A stretch of DNA of 64,000 bases from Haladaptatus sp. DYF46 (GCF_021083305.1 NZ_JAJFAY010000007.1:208370-272369), one strand, 5' to 3'; shown: positions 18,888 to 29,137, counted from the first letter of the stretch. The notes: generated by a model not told the origin, from the sequence alone. Numbers and translations are program-made.

Positions 18888-20249
18888 CTATACCACCGGT
18901 GGCTCTTCGAACTGGAGTTCCTCTTCGATTCCCAGAACTTTTGCTATTGTTGGCGCGACACTCAGAGCATCTATCGATTCTAGTCGATTGAGGTCAAATT
19001 CGGAAGCTGCAGGACCTCCGATTCCATATACAGGCCACGTATTCGAATCGATTCGGCCGTGGGATCCCCCTACTTTGGATGGGTCAAGCGAAACTAAACT
19101 GCTATCCCCGACAAAGAGCTCGCATGGGTCAAATCCTGGTTTAGCGTGAATATCCATATCCACGGCATAGTGCGGGGCTTCGTCCGAAGATTCCCACCAA
19201 TAGTACTGGAACCATGCATTTGGTTCCGCGACTAATACCAAGTCACCTGCATTTGGATGTGCGATATCGAACGTTTCTTTCCCTTCCTGGTCAAGGACGG
19301 AATCTACTCCCTCGAGATTTTCGAATAGCTCTTTTACCTCGTTAACCGACTCATCATCGGTGTAAATATGAGCAATCTGGTGGTCGACCATGGCGAAGGC
19401 CTGTGAGGATTCCAAATCGACCTCCCTGCCACCCTTTTCATAATCAGTAACTGACAGCAGATTTGCCTGCCGCAGTGCTTTATTCGGGAGCAAAGGTGTA
19501 TCGACCGAGTGAAAGCCATATTCGCTAACGACATTAACGACTGTTTCTTCCCATCGAGGGGTCTCTCTGAGTTCAGTGAGGAACTCTCCTATGAGTTCAT
19601 CGACGACACGCACTTCGTCCTGTAATTCTTTCCCTGGACCTTCTCGGAGACCCGTATAGTCCAAATGTGGGACGTAAACCCAGAGAAGATCAGGATCGAA
19701 ACGATCTATCGCCTCGGTCGCTGCATTAAATATCCATTTGGTGCTGGTTTTGTCAGCAGCCGGCCCCCAGTAGTTTAATAGTGGAAAATGGCCGAACTTC
19801 TCTTGAAGTACGTCGTAAAATTCATCCGGATTCGACCAACAGTCCATTTCGATGAGATTGTTATCTTCATCTTCTATTGGAGAGGGGGTAACTACAACAT
19901 CTCCATTTGATCCGATCAAATGCTGGAAGAACAATGCTCCGGTCGTCAACCCCGCTTCGTGAGCAGTTTCCCACAGACGATTTCGTCCGCCACGGTCCCG
20001 TTCCCAGAATTCCGCTTCTTTCCGGTCGCGGTCGAATTCGCCACTTGCCACGTCTCCATGATCCCCAGGGGATTGCCCCGTTGCTAACGTTGTTTGGGCG
20101 GGGACGGTCAATGCGGGGAACGCCGGACGCATAGGGATCACTTCATCAAGGAGATTCGCAAGATTCGGAGCAAGTTCTGACGAAATATGATCCGGTTGGA
20201 GGCCGATGATATCCAAGACTATCACACGGCTTGCTTCTGACTCCGTCAT
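18888..20249 (-). CDS. Alkaline phosphatase-superfamily type I phosphodiesterase / nucleotide pyrophosphatase-like protein (EboF-like)
   Basis: The 453-residue cytoplasmic protein starts TESEASRVIVLDIIGLQPDHIS. The nucleophile region PAFPALTVPAQTTLATGQSP carries the Thr expected in nucleotide pyrophosphatase/phosphodiesterase enzymes. Later metal-ligand motifs are YVPHLDYTG, VVSEYGFHSV and GSHGRID. EboF of bacterial ebo operons belongs to this family. The ATG overlaps the TGA of the inositol-phosphate synthase gene as ATGA, tightly coupling the two. A phosphatase or phosphodiesterase acting on the cyclitol phosphate, or on a derivative of it, would fit; the substrate is not shown. Confidence 0.85.
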   Translation of the reverse strand: MTESEASRVIVLDIIGLQPDHISSELAPNLANLLDEVIPMRPAFPALTVPAQTTLATGQSPGDHGDVASGEFDRDRKEAEFWERDRGGRNRLWETAHEAGLTTGALFFQHLIGSNGDVVVTPSPIEDEDNNLIEMDCWSNPDEFYDVLQEKFGHFPLLNYWGPAADKTSTKWIFNAATEAIDRFDPDLLWVYVPHLDYTGLREGPGKELQDEVRVVDELIGEFLTELRETPRWEETVVNVVSEYGFHSVDTPLLPNKALRQANLLSVTDYEKGGREVDLESSQAFAMVDHQIAHIYTDDESVNEVKELFENLEGVDSVLDQEGKETFDIAHPNAGDLVLVAEPNAWFQYYWWESSDEAPHYAVDMDIHAKPGFDPCELFVGDSSLVSLDPSKVGGSHGRIDSNTWPVYGIGGPAASEFDLNRLESIDALSVAPTIAKVLGIEEELQFEEPPVV

Positions 20250-21445
20250 TTATTCCTCTCTTTGTTGTGTTCTCTGGTGTAGTCGTCGAGAAGTTCGAAC
20301 TGTCGAGACAAGTCGTGTTCCGCCACTCCAAGCGGTGACTTGAAAAACGAGGCGAGTTGAGGTTGAAGACCTCCGTTCCCGTAATCGTCTGCATGAGCTG
20401 TTAACCGGATAAGATCCAATATGAGTGGTGCAGCTAACGCCGAGTCAGACCCTTCCCACGTGAACTGCATCTTCATTTGCGTATCGAGAAATCCAGTAAA
20501 ACGAATATCGTCCCAAGCTGTTTTCCAATCCCCGAGCGGTGGAGTGTAGTCGATTCGAACGTGGTTATGGAATTCTCCTTGCAGGATGCTGTCAAGGACA
20601 CCGCCTTTGCTCGCTAATTTCCCAGCTTTATTATCGTCGTCTTCAAGAACTAACCCATCCTTATTTCCGAGGATATTGTGGCCGACCCATGACTGAACAC
20701 GAAGGTTTCGCTGTGCAAACATTGGAGCGAGAGCGGATTTCACGAGAGTTTCTCCAGTCTTCCCGTCTCGACCCATATGCGGAACGTCGTTCAAATCCGC
20801 TAGTTGACGGAGACCGCCCAGTGCAGAGCCGGTACTCGGTGTGAAGTTGACGTATGGCATTTCCTCTACGAGGGCCGCATACGCGTAAAGAGAACTAGCT
20901 GGGATCCCACGATCATTGTTCTCGATGGCTTGCTCGAACGTATCTAGTGTGTCATACTGGTCTGCATTTTCGAGCGGTGGTTCGGTTGATGCAGCGTTAA
21001 CGACAATGACCCGATCCAGGTCGTTATCATCCGCAAAGTTTCGGTAATCCCGTCGGATTTGGTCGACAACATCGGAGAGTGAATGAGATGACAGGGTCTG
21101 TTCTGCAATTTCGTCGACTGCACGACCACAATTGAGTGCCGTACCGGTTTTGATCCGCTTGTCGATAACTTCTAGATCCTGCTTTACTGCTTCGATTGTT
21201 TTTGCTGATGGTGTGCCCGATTCCGAGAGCGACTTAGCGGTCGATAGCAGTGAAGTCTGTGATACATCGTGACCGCCAAATACCAAATCTCCAATTTCCG
21301 GCAATTCTAACGACCGATATGGATCCCGTGCTGTGACTAAACCGGTTGTATCTGTCACTCCTGCTCCAATAGCACATGCACCAGTAATTGCGGTAGTTGC
21401 TACGTTTCCACGTGCTCCAATTATCCAAACACCTGTTTGACTCAT
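20246..21445 (-). CDS. myo-Inositol-1-phosphate synthase
   Basis: The 399-residue protein has the Inos-1-P_synth architecture. An N-terminal NAD-binding Rossmann motif GARGNVATTA is followed by VIVVNAASTEPP, NFTPSTGSALGGL, GRDGKTGETLVKSALAPMF, SWVGHNILGNKDG and TPPLGDWKTAWDDI. It cyclises glucose-6-phosphate to myo-inositol-1-phosphate through NAD-dependent oxidation and aldol chemistry. Archaea mostly use this enzyme for inositol lipids or di-myo-inositol phosphate. Here it is coupled to an EboF-like phosphodiesterase and lies upstream of EboB/C/E-like genes, suggesting it supplies the ring for a cyclitol-derived product. Confidence 0.9.
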   Translation of the reverse strand: MSQTGVWIIGARGNVATTAITGACAIGAGVTDTTGLVTARDPYRSLELPEIGDLVFGGHDVSQTSLLSTAKSLSESGTPSAKTIEAVKQDLEVIDKRIKTGTALNCGRAVDEIAEQTLSSHSLSDVVDQIRRDYRNFADDNDLDRVIVVNAASTEPPLENADQYDTLDTFEQAIENNDRGIPASSLYAYAALVEEMPYVNFTPSTGSALGGLRQLADLNDVPHMGRDGKTGETLVKSALAPMFAQRNLRVQSWVGHNILGNKDGLVLEDDDNKAGKLASKGGVLDSILQGEFHNHVRIDYTPPLGDWKTAWDDIRFTGFLDTQMKMQFTWEGSDSALAAPLILDLIRLTAHADDYGNGGLQPQLASFFKSPLGVAEHDLSRQFELLDDYTREHNKERNK

Positions 21446-22155
21446 AGTATACCTCGGTTGCTTCGTTTCAGAGTTTTCTGCTTTTGTCCGATATCGCTAC
21501 TTCTTGCGTTTGTTTTCTCAAGATGTGAGTCCATGTCACGCATCTATTTTGCTAGTCATCGCTCCTCACTATTGACCTTTGTGCTGAAAATACGTCGGCA
21601 TCATTTTCAGGATCGGACTGTTGATCCAGATGCATCTTTGTCCTTGCATAACTCCGTGATCCTTGGAGGTTCGGGATATTGGGTGATCTTTATATTGACT
21701 CTCAATTTTGCCCGGACATAATAACAGTTTTATGAAATATGCCTCATTTCTACCATTTATTAAAGAAAAACAACCCCGTCATTTTCGAGAATCGATTCCT
21801 GATTCTGTCGTGATTTCAACCGAAAAGAGGCGAATGAAAAAAAGACTCGAACAATATTATTATTCGTTGATGATTCATCGACCTCAGATAGAGGGGTTTC
21901 TGAACATAACAAACATTCATCGATTCGTCTTGAACACGGTTTTCTCTGTTAACAATCACCAAGCGTGATGAATCCCCAAAACAGTCATCAATTCAACACC
22001 GAACCATGAATATACAAATGTATAAACTTTCTGCCAATTGGGTATGTTGAGAAACACATAGATAATTATTGTCGATATATGCCTTTATTATAGATTGGAA
22101 TGAAAAAATTCCCGTTCTGATAAGCAGAATTTTTATTATGAAGAAATACATAGTA
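21446..22155. other. Divergent intergenic region between inositol-phosphate synthase and IclR genes
   Basis: About 710 AT-rich bases contain the two divergent promoters. A TTTTTATTA box at 22130-22138 precedes the IclR start. No convincing gene or RNA is seen. An IclR operator controlling both directions would be expected here, but no clear palindrome stands out by eye. Confidence 0.4.
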
Positions 22156-22917
22156 ATGACCGTGAATACCAAGCATGCCGTTAGGACGACTGAGAAGTCG
22201 CTCCTAATTGTCGAGAAACTGAGAGAGAATGGTCCTAGTGGGATAACCGAGCTTGCCGATGAGACGGGTATGGGGAAAAGCTCTGTCCATAATCATTTGA
22301 TGACTCTTCGGAAATTTGGATACGTGAAGAAAAATAACAAAGATTACGAGCTCGGATTGAAATTTCTCGATTTAGGTGGCTATATTAGGAAAAATATGCC
22401 TCTTTACCAAATGGCATCTCCCGAGGTGAAATCACTTGCTCGAGAAACAGGCGAATTGACGAATTTGATGGTTGAAGAACAGGGTATTGGGGTATACCTG
22501 ATGAGAGCCATGGGCGAGAACGCTATAGAATTGGATACACACGCTGGTTTTCGGACTCCGCTACATACAACGGCGCTTGGAAAAGCAATTCTTGCTTATC
22601 TTCCCGAATGTCGGACCAAACAAATAATTGAAGAGAATGGACGGGGATCAGAAGTAAACAGTGCCATTGATTCGAAAAGGGCGTTGTTCGATGAGCTCGA
22701 CGTTGTTCGCCAGCAGGGCTATGCGATCGATGATCAGGAGAGACTACAGGGTGTGCGATGCCTTGCAGCACCAATCTGTCTCTCCGATGATGAGGTCCTT
22801 GGTGCGATCAGTATTTCCACACCCGCTAGTAGGATGCAAGATTCAGACATTGAGGAGTTATCAAATAAATTAATGGGTTCGGCGAATGTTATCAGCCTAA
22901 ATATTAGTTATAGATAG
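22156..22917 (+). CDS. IclR-family transcriptional regulator
   Basis: The protein has about 253 residues from ATG 22156. This start is chosen because the TTTTTATTA box is centred about 22 bases before it (in-frame ATG at 22138; a TTG further upstream). The N-terminal winged helix-turn-helix is GITELADETGMGKSSVHNHLMTLRKFGYV, followed by the ligand-binding IclR domain (GELTNLMVEEQGIGVYL, LHTTALGKAILAYLP, GYAIDDQERLQGVRCLAAPI). Related regulators control sugar and aromatic catabolism in haloarchaea. It stands between the inositol-phosphate cluster and the ThuA/dockerin gene, and could control either or both. Confidence 0.88.
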   Translation: MTVNTKHAVRTTEKSLLIVEKLRENGPSGITELADETGMGKSSVHNHLMTLRKFGYVKKNNKDYELGLKFLDLGGYIRKNMPLYQMASPEVKSLARETGELTNLMVEEQGIGVYLMRAMGENAIELDTHAGFRTPLHTTALGKAILAYLPECRTKQIIEENGRGSEVNSAIDSKRALFDELDVVRQQGYAIDDQERLQGVRCLAAPICLSDDEVLGAISISTPASRMQDSDIEELSNKLMGSANVISLNISYR

Positions 22918-23467
22918 CCTACTGTAGTCCTTTATAGTCTATTCTTCTATTCGGCCGAAGTTAGTGTGTTTATGATTAACTAGAATATTATTGCAACATC
23001 TGAGTCTTCTACTCCTATTATAGTCGCAAAATCAGAAAAACAGTGATAATAATAACAGCATCAAGTATATAACCATCATATATCCCTGTTCTACTATGCA
23101 AAAACGTCATTTATTTTGCTGATACCCATGCAATTATCATTCCAAAAACCAATTACGGATAAAGATAATTATTATTGGGTGCTGTATGGGCTGGGAATTA
23201 CATTACTACCTTTGTAAACGCCTATTACATAACTAGCAATGTAAAAGTTGGTCATCGGATACCTCTTTTTGTTGTTCATAGAATAAGAACAACTCCCCCG
23301 TTTTTCTACGAATCCATTTCTTAGATGAAATATCCCTGGTTTATTCGTTCTCCATACTCTATGATAAGTTATGTTTAGAATTGACTAAGAATCTGTTGTT
23401 CAAAAAATAAATGAGTTTTATTAGATAATTCAGTGGTTATTAGGATTATTTCTCTTGCACCAACACC
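22918..23467. other. AT-rich intergenic region
   Basis: About 550 very AT-rich bases lie upstream of the large secreted ThuA protein gene. No open frame resembles a protein, and no RNA gene is seen. The right end leads into the TATA box at 23468. Confidence 0.4.
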
Positions 23468-23478
23468 TTTTTATATTT
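23468..23478 (+). promoter_or_regulatory. TATA box of the ThuA/dockerin gene
   Basis: TTTTTATATTT is centred about 26 bases before 23499. The transcript would therefore begin after the first ATG at 23494, which favours the ATG at 23509 as start. Confidence 0.55.
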
Positions 23479-23508
23479 CAGCTTTGAGCAAATATGTGTG
23501 GTACTAAC

Positions 23509-26500
23509 ATGAGCAATAGTAACACGCCTGAGTCAGACACACATAAAAAAATAGACACTTATCGACGACGAGTTCTTCAAGGAATCGGAGGACTTGGCGT
23601 CGCTGGGCTCTCTGGAGTTAGTATAGCGAATTCTAATACCCCGGCTAGAGCCAAAGAAATGGACGTGGGAGAGAATCCTGCTATTCTCGTCCTATCGGTG
23701 ACTGCAGGATATCGCCACCAAGCGATTCCGACAGGGAACCAAACGATCCAAGAGCTGGCCGATGAGATCGCTACAGAGAACGGTGTCGACGAGATTACGG
23801 TCGATATCATCGATGATCCCAATGGTGATGCTTCCGCATTCCCGACGAATGCTGACGATCTAGCCCAGTACGACGTCGTGGTTTGGAATAGCACTACGGG
23901 GGACGTGTTGAATGAAGAGCAGCAATCAGCTTTTGAAGAATATATCCAATCAGGCGGTGCATATGCTGGAATCCACGCTGCAGCCGACACCGAGTATGAG
24001 TGGGAATGGTACGGTGGATTGGTCGGTGCATATTTCGAGGACCATCCATCGATACAGACTGCCAATGTGCACGTAACTGATCGTACCCATCCATCCACGG
24101 AACATCTTCCTGCAGTATGGGAAAGGACGGATGAGTGGTACGACTATCAATCGAATCCTCGTGGCGATGTACACGTTCTGGCTAGCCTGGACGAGAGCAG
24201 TTACGAGGATGCGGGGATGGACGGTATAGACCATCCCACAGCATGGTGCCAATACTACGATGGCGCACGATCCTGGTATACAGGAGGCGGCCACACGGAA
24301 GATAGCTATTCGAACGAAGCGTTCCGCCAACACCTCAAAGGTGGGATAATGTGGGCTGCAGGCTACGTCGATGGTGGGGCATCCGGTACGGTGTGGGACA
24401 ACTACACCACCGTGCCACTAGACACGGATACGTCCAGCCCAGCGATGGTCGATATCGCACCCGATGGTCGAGTTTTCTACATCGAACGCGGCACGTTCGG
24501 TGGTGGTCCGGAAACACCCTCCCAAGTGGTAGTGATCGATCAAGATACCCCTGATAACGATAAGCACGTCGCCCTAGACCTCACTGTGTATGCTGAGCAG
24601 GAAGACGGCCTTCTCGGAATTCTCCTCGATTCCGACTTCGAGAATACTGGTTGGGTATATCTTTACTACTCGCCACTAAACGAAGACATAGATGAACCCC
24701 ATAATCGTCTTTCGCGCTTCACGATGGAAGACGGTACGATTGACCGAGATTCCGAAGTCACGATAATGAAGGTCCCGACGCAGCGAGAAACCTGTTGTCA
24801 CACTGGTGGCGACATGCACTGGGGACCAAACGGTGAGCAGCTATATCTCACCACCGGCGATGACTCCAATCCGTTCGAATCCAGTGGATATGCGCCACTG
24901 GACGAGCGTGACGGGAGAGAATATTACGACTCTCAGCGTACCGCAGCTAATACCGCGGATCTCCGCGGCAAAATCCTGCGGATTATTCCCCACGAGGATG
25001 GATCGTATTCGACTCCAGACGATAACCTTTTCACTGGATCCGAATATTCCGAAGACCTCGATAATGGCCTCGTTAAGCCAGAGATCTATATCATGGGCAA
25101 TCGGAATCCCTACCGGGCCTCGGTGGACCACGAAACGGGTACGCTCTATTGGGGCGATTACGGGCCAGACGCTGGCGGTTGGAACGCCGAGCGTGGCCCA
25201 CCGGGTACCGTTGAATTTAACAAAGCTAACGGACCGGGATTCTACGGATGGCCATATTTCATCGGCCCCAATATCCCGTATAAGGACTACGACTTCGAGA
25301 CTGGTGAATCGGGAGATCCGTTCGACCCGAACAACCCGGTCAACGAATCGCCGAACAATACCGGTTTGACGAACCTCCCCACGCCCGAAGAGGCGATGAT
25401 CTACTACGACGGCGACTGGGAGGCGTACCTCAACGGCCCCGATTATGCTCAAGAGTACCTCCCCGAGGAACCACCCTTCCCCCAGCTACAGGGTGGCGCA
25501 CCGATGGCTGGATCCGTCTTCCACTATCACGATGACTATGATCCAAACCGTTCACTTCCGGAATCATTTGAAGGCAAACTATTCATCATGGAGTGGGGTG
25601 CGGGTTGGATCAAGTACGTTTCATTCGACGACGATGGAAACGTAATGGAGATCGATCCGTTCCTTCCGAATGCTGGATTCCACAGACCGATGGATATGAA
25701 GGTCGGTCCTGATGGTGCGCTTTACGTCGTTGACTGGGGAAGCGACTTCAGCGGCCCCAATGACGATTCAGGGGTTTACCGCATCGAACATACCAACATC
25801 CAGGCTCCGTCGATCAACTTCAGCGATGGAGCCGAGGTAACTATCGAACCGGGTAATACAGTAACCGTCGAAGCGTCGCTGACGAACACCACCTCATCGG
25901 TCCTTGAGTCTGGAGAGGTCGCACTCACTGCGTCTGGTGGATCGGATATCGAAGTCAGCGCCAACGATGGGACGACCTTTGATTCGCTCGCTGCAGGAGA
26001 AACCCAGTCGATGTCTTGGGATGTGACGGTACCGGATTCGGCAAGCAACGGGACACAGTCACTTTCTGCCACGACGACGTACACTCTCGATGGGAACCAG
26101 ATAGAGAAGAATTCCACGTTTTCTGTTCGGATTACGGGTCCACTCTCGGCGCCGTTTGGATTCGATTCTGGTGGCAGTGAAATCGATGGCACAGTCACGA
26201 TCGACGGACTGGATTTTGTTGCCCAATCAGACGCCGTTCAGGCATCCGGTGACTCGAGTGCAAGTGGGAACGATGTCGACGTCGCAACGTCCACGACTGG
26301 AGATCCGATCGACGGGACGGACCACGATGCGCTCTATCAGAGCGAACAATATGGCGGAAACCTATCGTACGACGTTGCGATTCAGAACGGCACCTACGAC
26401 GTAACTCTCCACTTTGCGGAACTGTATTGGAACGAGATAGAAGGTAACGATGGTTACGTCGAGGACGCCGAAGGACAGCGCGTATTCGATGTCTCGGTGC

Positions 26501-27252
26501 AGGGCGAATCCGTACTCCAAGATCTGGACCTGTTCAAGCGCGTTGGCCATGACGTGGCCTTCACCAAAACAGTGCAAGACGTCGAAGTTACGAACGGTTC
26601 CCTCTCGATTAGTACGACCACGAAAGCAGACAATTCGAAATTCAGTGGTTTCGAAATCCAGCCAACGGATGGTGGCGGCAGTGGTGACGTGATCGAGGGT
26701 GGGACGACGATTGAACTCGGCGGAGAAACCCCCGGATGGGTTGGTCAGGCACCGGGTATGATCGATGGGAAGACGAATCCAACACTTCCATTGGTGGAGG
26801 GTGAGAGCTACACGATCACCTTCGAAAACCTCGATGGTGCACCGCACGACCTCGTCATCCTCGACGGAAATGGCGATTCCCTCGTCTCGACGGATCTCGT
26901 CATGGAGGAAGGTGGCACGGCAACGATAGAGTTCACTGCCTCGACCGAGATGGCGGAGTACTACTGTTCGGTTCACCCCACGCAAATGCGCGGCGCCGTC
27001 ACTATCAAAGAAGGCGACAGCGGTGGTGACGGTCCAGAACCGGTGGTCGGCGATTCACGGCCGACGGACCCGGATGGAGACGGCAAGTACGAGGACGTCA
27101 ACGGAGATGGCGAGGAGAATTACGATGATATCGTCGACCTCTTCGATAACTTCGAAGACGACGCGGTACAAGAGAGTCCGGATGCGTTCGACTTCAACGA
27201 GAACGGACAACTCGACTTCGATGATATCATCGAACTCTTCCGATCACAGTAA
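23509..27252 (+). CDS. Secreted ThuA / PQQ-type sugar dehydrogenase / malectin / cupredoxin / dockerin protein
   Basis: About 1247 residues from ATG 23509 (first ATG at 23494). After a Tat signal (YRRRVLQGIGGLG), domains are: ThuA-like glutamine-amidotransferase fold, about 60-290 (VLSVTAGYRHQ, GGAYAGIHAAADTEYEWEWYG); glucose/sorbosone dehydrogenase propeller, about 300-770 (VDIAPDGRVFYIERG, TCCHTGGDMHWG, NRNPYRASVD); a NEW3/CARDB-like linker domain, about 775-885; malectin, about 888-1065; a type I copper cupredoxin, about 1070-1175, with ligands in APHDLV and YYCSVHPTQM; and a dockerin, about 1185-1247, with DVNGDGEENYDD and DFNENGQLDFDD. The order suggests extracellular oxidation of a carbohydrate with electrons passed to copper, held in a complex through the dockerin. 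ThuA proteins accompany 3-keto-sugar enzymes in many bacteria. Substrate and electron path are inferences; the domain calls are strong. Confidence 0.9.
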   Translation: MSNSNTPESDTHKKIDTYRRRVLQGIGGLGVAGLSGVSIANSNTPARAKEMDVGENPAILVLSVTAGYRHQAIPTGNQTIQELADEIATENGVDEITVDIIDDPNGDASAFPTNADDLAQYDVVVWNSTTGDVLNEEQQSAFEEYIQSGGAYAGIHAAADTEYEWEWYGGLVGAYFEDHPSIQTANVHVTDRTHPSTEHLPAVWERTDEWYDYQSNPRGDVHVLASLDESSYEDAGMDGIDHPTAWCQYYDGARSWYTGGGHTEDSYSNEAFRQHLKGGIMWAAGYVDGGASGTVWDNYTTVPLDTDTSSPAMVDIAPDGRVFYIERGTFGGGPETPSQVVVIDQDTPDNDKHVALDLTVYAEQEDGLLGILLDSDFENTGWVYLYYSPLNEDIDEPHNRLSRFTMEDGTIDRDSEVTIMKVPTQRETCCHTGGDMHWGPNGEQLYLTTGDDSNPFESSGYAPLDERDGREYYDSQRTAANTADLRGKILRIIPHEDGSYSTPDDNLFTGSEYSEDLDNGLVKPEIYIMGNRNPYRASVDHETGTLYWGDYGPDAGGWNAERGPPGTVEFNKANGPGFYGWPYFIGPNIPYKDYDFETGESGDPFDPNNPVNESPNNTGLTNLPTPEEAMIYYDGDWEAYLNGPDYAQEYLPEEPPFPQLQGGAPMAGSVFHYHDDYDPNRSLPESFEGKLFIMEWGAGWIKYVSFDDDGNVMEIDPFLPNAGFHRPMDMKVGPDGALYVVDWGSDFSGPNDDSGVYRIEHTNIQAPSINFSDGAEVTIEPGNTVTVEASLTNTTSSVLESGEVALTASGGSDIEVSANDGTTFDSLAAGETQSMSWDVTVPDSASNGTQSLSATTTYTLDGNQIEKNSTFSVRITGPLSAPFGFDSGGSEIDGTVTIDGLDFVAQSDAVQASGDSSASGNDVDVATSTTGDPIDGTDHDALYQSEQYGGNLSYDVAIQNGTYDVTLHFAELYWNEIEGNDGYVEDAEGQRVFDVSVQGESVLQDLDLFKRVGHDVAFTKTVQDVEVTNGSLSISTTTKADNSKFSGFEIQPTDGGGSGDVIEGGTTIELGGETPGWVGQAPGMIDGKTNPTLPLVEGESYTITFENLDGAPHDLVILDGNGDSLVSTDLVMEEGGTATIEFTASTEMAEYYCSVHPTQMRGAVTIKEGDSGGDGPEPVVGDSRPTDPDGDGKYEDVNGDGEENYDDIVDLFDNFEDDAVQESPDAFDFNENGQLDFDDIIELFRSQ

Positions 27253-27910
27253 CCAGTGATCTGATTAATAATTCTTTTTGCAGCCGAACAGAAGAGAGTG
27301 TAGTCGGATACGGGTAGTTAGAACTCTGAACATAGGCTTCTCGGAACATGATGAGGTGTGTGGTGCGGGAGTCCGAATACGTTAGAGTTCGTCGAGTATG
27401 GGAATCTTGGTTTCACGATATCACCGATGTCTTCCATTCTCGCCCCATAATTTCATGAATACATGGGATAAAAAATTAGGAGCATTTATTATTATTGGTG
27501 ACCATCGTCTCTATGTTAGGTAAGTCAGGGCTTACCTGATAATTGTGGGAGTTGCTCAAGTAGTAATCTCTCACCATCCATGCCTCTTGCATACGTGGCG
27601 AATTGTATCGAGAGTACTACAAACGGAATTCGATTTCGACCAAGTGTTTTGACTGAGGCTTAGACGGACTCTATAGTCACGCAAACTGGTAGAAATCCGC
27701 TAACAGATACAGTGGTAGTATTCAGAGAGTTGGCGCCGCTTGTCCTGACTGGTGGCTTCAAACCGCCCTATCGATATATTTTACTGACGCGAAATACCGG
27801 AGTGAGAACGGTGTGAGCATATCGGAAGGCTATTTGAGTGTAACGAACCGATGCCGAGTTGTATCTCCAACCTCCCAAAAAGTAATCAGAGTGCGGTGCG
27901 ATATGAAAAT
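27253..27910. other. Intergenic with an inverted repeat and possible short coding remnant
   Basis: About 660 bases without an intact gene. An inverted repeat, AGGTAAG-6 bases-CTTACCT, lies at 27518-27537. On the minus strand a 43-codon open stretch (about 27536-27668) has protein-like composition, but lacks an ATG start and a recognisable family. No RNA gene is seen. Confidence 0.4.
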
Positions 27911-28282
27911 ATGTCCACGATCACCGGAAAGAAACTGGAGCGCGCGTCTATGGAACGACTAGAGTGGATCGGTGTGGTTCTATCTGTCTTAATGGGATTG
28001 ACGTACCTCTTCGAGGCTGCTGAGTCGCTACCGAGCATGTTGGGCCTCTCTTTTCTGCTTGCTGGGTTAGGATACGTTGGGGCGATCGTCCTCGCGCTCG
28101 TTGATTTTCGTCGATCACTTCTTTACGTGGCGGGAGTCGTATACAATCTTCTCCTTATTGGAGTTTACCTCTTGGTCCGAGGAGTGAACGATCCGGAACT
28201 CGTCGGTCCTCACGGCGCCGCCAAACTCCTTCAGGTTGTGTTCGTAATTCTTCTACTCGTGCTCATTGTCCGTAAGAGGTAA
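27911..28282 (+). CDS. Small four-helix membrane protein, unknown function
   Basis: About 123 residues from ATG 27911 (MSTITGKKLE; a longer frame starts at 27851). Four hydrophobic segments follow: WIGVVLSVLMGLTYLFEA, SFLLAGLGYVGAIVLALV, LLYVAGVVYNLLLIGVYLLV and LLQVVFVILLLVLIV. Similar small membrane proteins are common in haloarchaea. No catalytic motif is present and neighbours give no hint. Confidence 0.65.
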   Translation: MSTITGKKLERASMERLEWIGVVLSVLMGLTYLFEAAESLPSMLGLSFLLAGLGYVGAIVLALVDFRRSLLYVAGVVYNLLLIGVYLLVRGVNDPELVGPHGAAKLLQVVFVILLLVLIVRKR

Positions 28283-29137
28283 CGATTTGAATAAGCCACA
28301 AAGGGACTAGAGACGTCCGCAATTACGCCACTGTAATCCCAATCAGCGAGCCGGTCTCGATTGTCGGTCAACGTTCTTCTGTCTTGAATTGGTAACAAAA
28401 GGACTCGATGACCTCCGTGGACTGAATCGTCCGACGATACGAAGCACGGTCGGTTTTTTGTCACCTCCGCTGTGCGGATGTGGTGGCTGTCTTGCGTTCC
28501 CGCGCGCATCAATTCACACCGGTCAGATTTAATCGCTACTGTCCGTTGTATACGCAGTGTACTCGACACGGCTGCTGGAACCAATACGACTGTTGGAACA
28601 TTTGGCAGCATAGAGTTCCTATAATGTCCACTACGAATCTCTGTCAGGTTCTATTATCGGGTGCTCAAGGGGGTGGTGTTATATGAGTACGAATGATGTA
28701 TCGTTGCAGTACGGAAACCGGGCGTTCTCCATTGGGCCGATTGCTTTTACAAATCGTACCCATCGATGCGTGAATTCATGCCGTTTCAGGTAGTCAACTC
28801 CCGAGAACGAACCACACACACACCACTTTTCACGAGCTCTCCTAGTTATTTACTATACCCCGAGTTAAAATGTGGTAAATACTCGCCAAAATTAACCAGA
28901 GTACGTTCCCACTACGGGTCTAGTTGGAATTCAATCATCATGAACCTTTCTCCGTTAACTAGGATTCTAGACACAATAACTAGCTGTAGCAAAACAAACT
29001 TAGGGTAGCGTGATACACGCTTATTCAGTTTAGCACTACTTAGACGGTACTGGAACGTACTTCTCGTGAAATTAGGAGAGGGTGTGTTTTAAGTAAAATT
29101 AAGCTTATGAAACCCGTGAAACTCGTGAAAGAGTAGT
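28283..29137. other. Intergenic upstream of orc1, possible replication origin region
   Basis: About 850 bases with no convincing gene. The right half contains repeats of CYCGTGAAA: inverted at 28828-28836, and direct at 29063-29071, 29113-29121 and 29122-29130. There are also AT-rich stretches. Haloarchaeal origins usually lie next to an orc1/cdc6 gene and contain such initiator-binding repeats, so this is a candidate origin or orc1 autoregulatory region. Confidence 0.4.
29108..29133 (+). repeat. Tandem 9-bp repeats upstream of orc1
   Basis: TGAAACCCG, TGAAACTCG and TGAAAGAG follow one another without gap, directly before the TATA box. They could be Orc1-binding iterons or an operator. Confidence 0.6.

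Noticed and set aside
21446..23467. Possible CRISPR array or tRNA in the AT-rich regions
   Set aside because: No regularly spaced direct repeats and no T-arm-like sequence could be found by eye.
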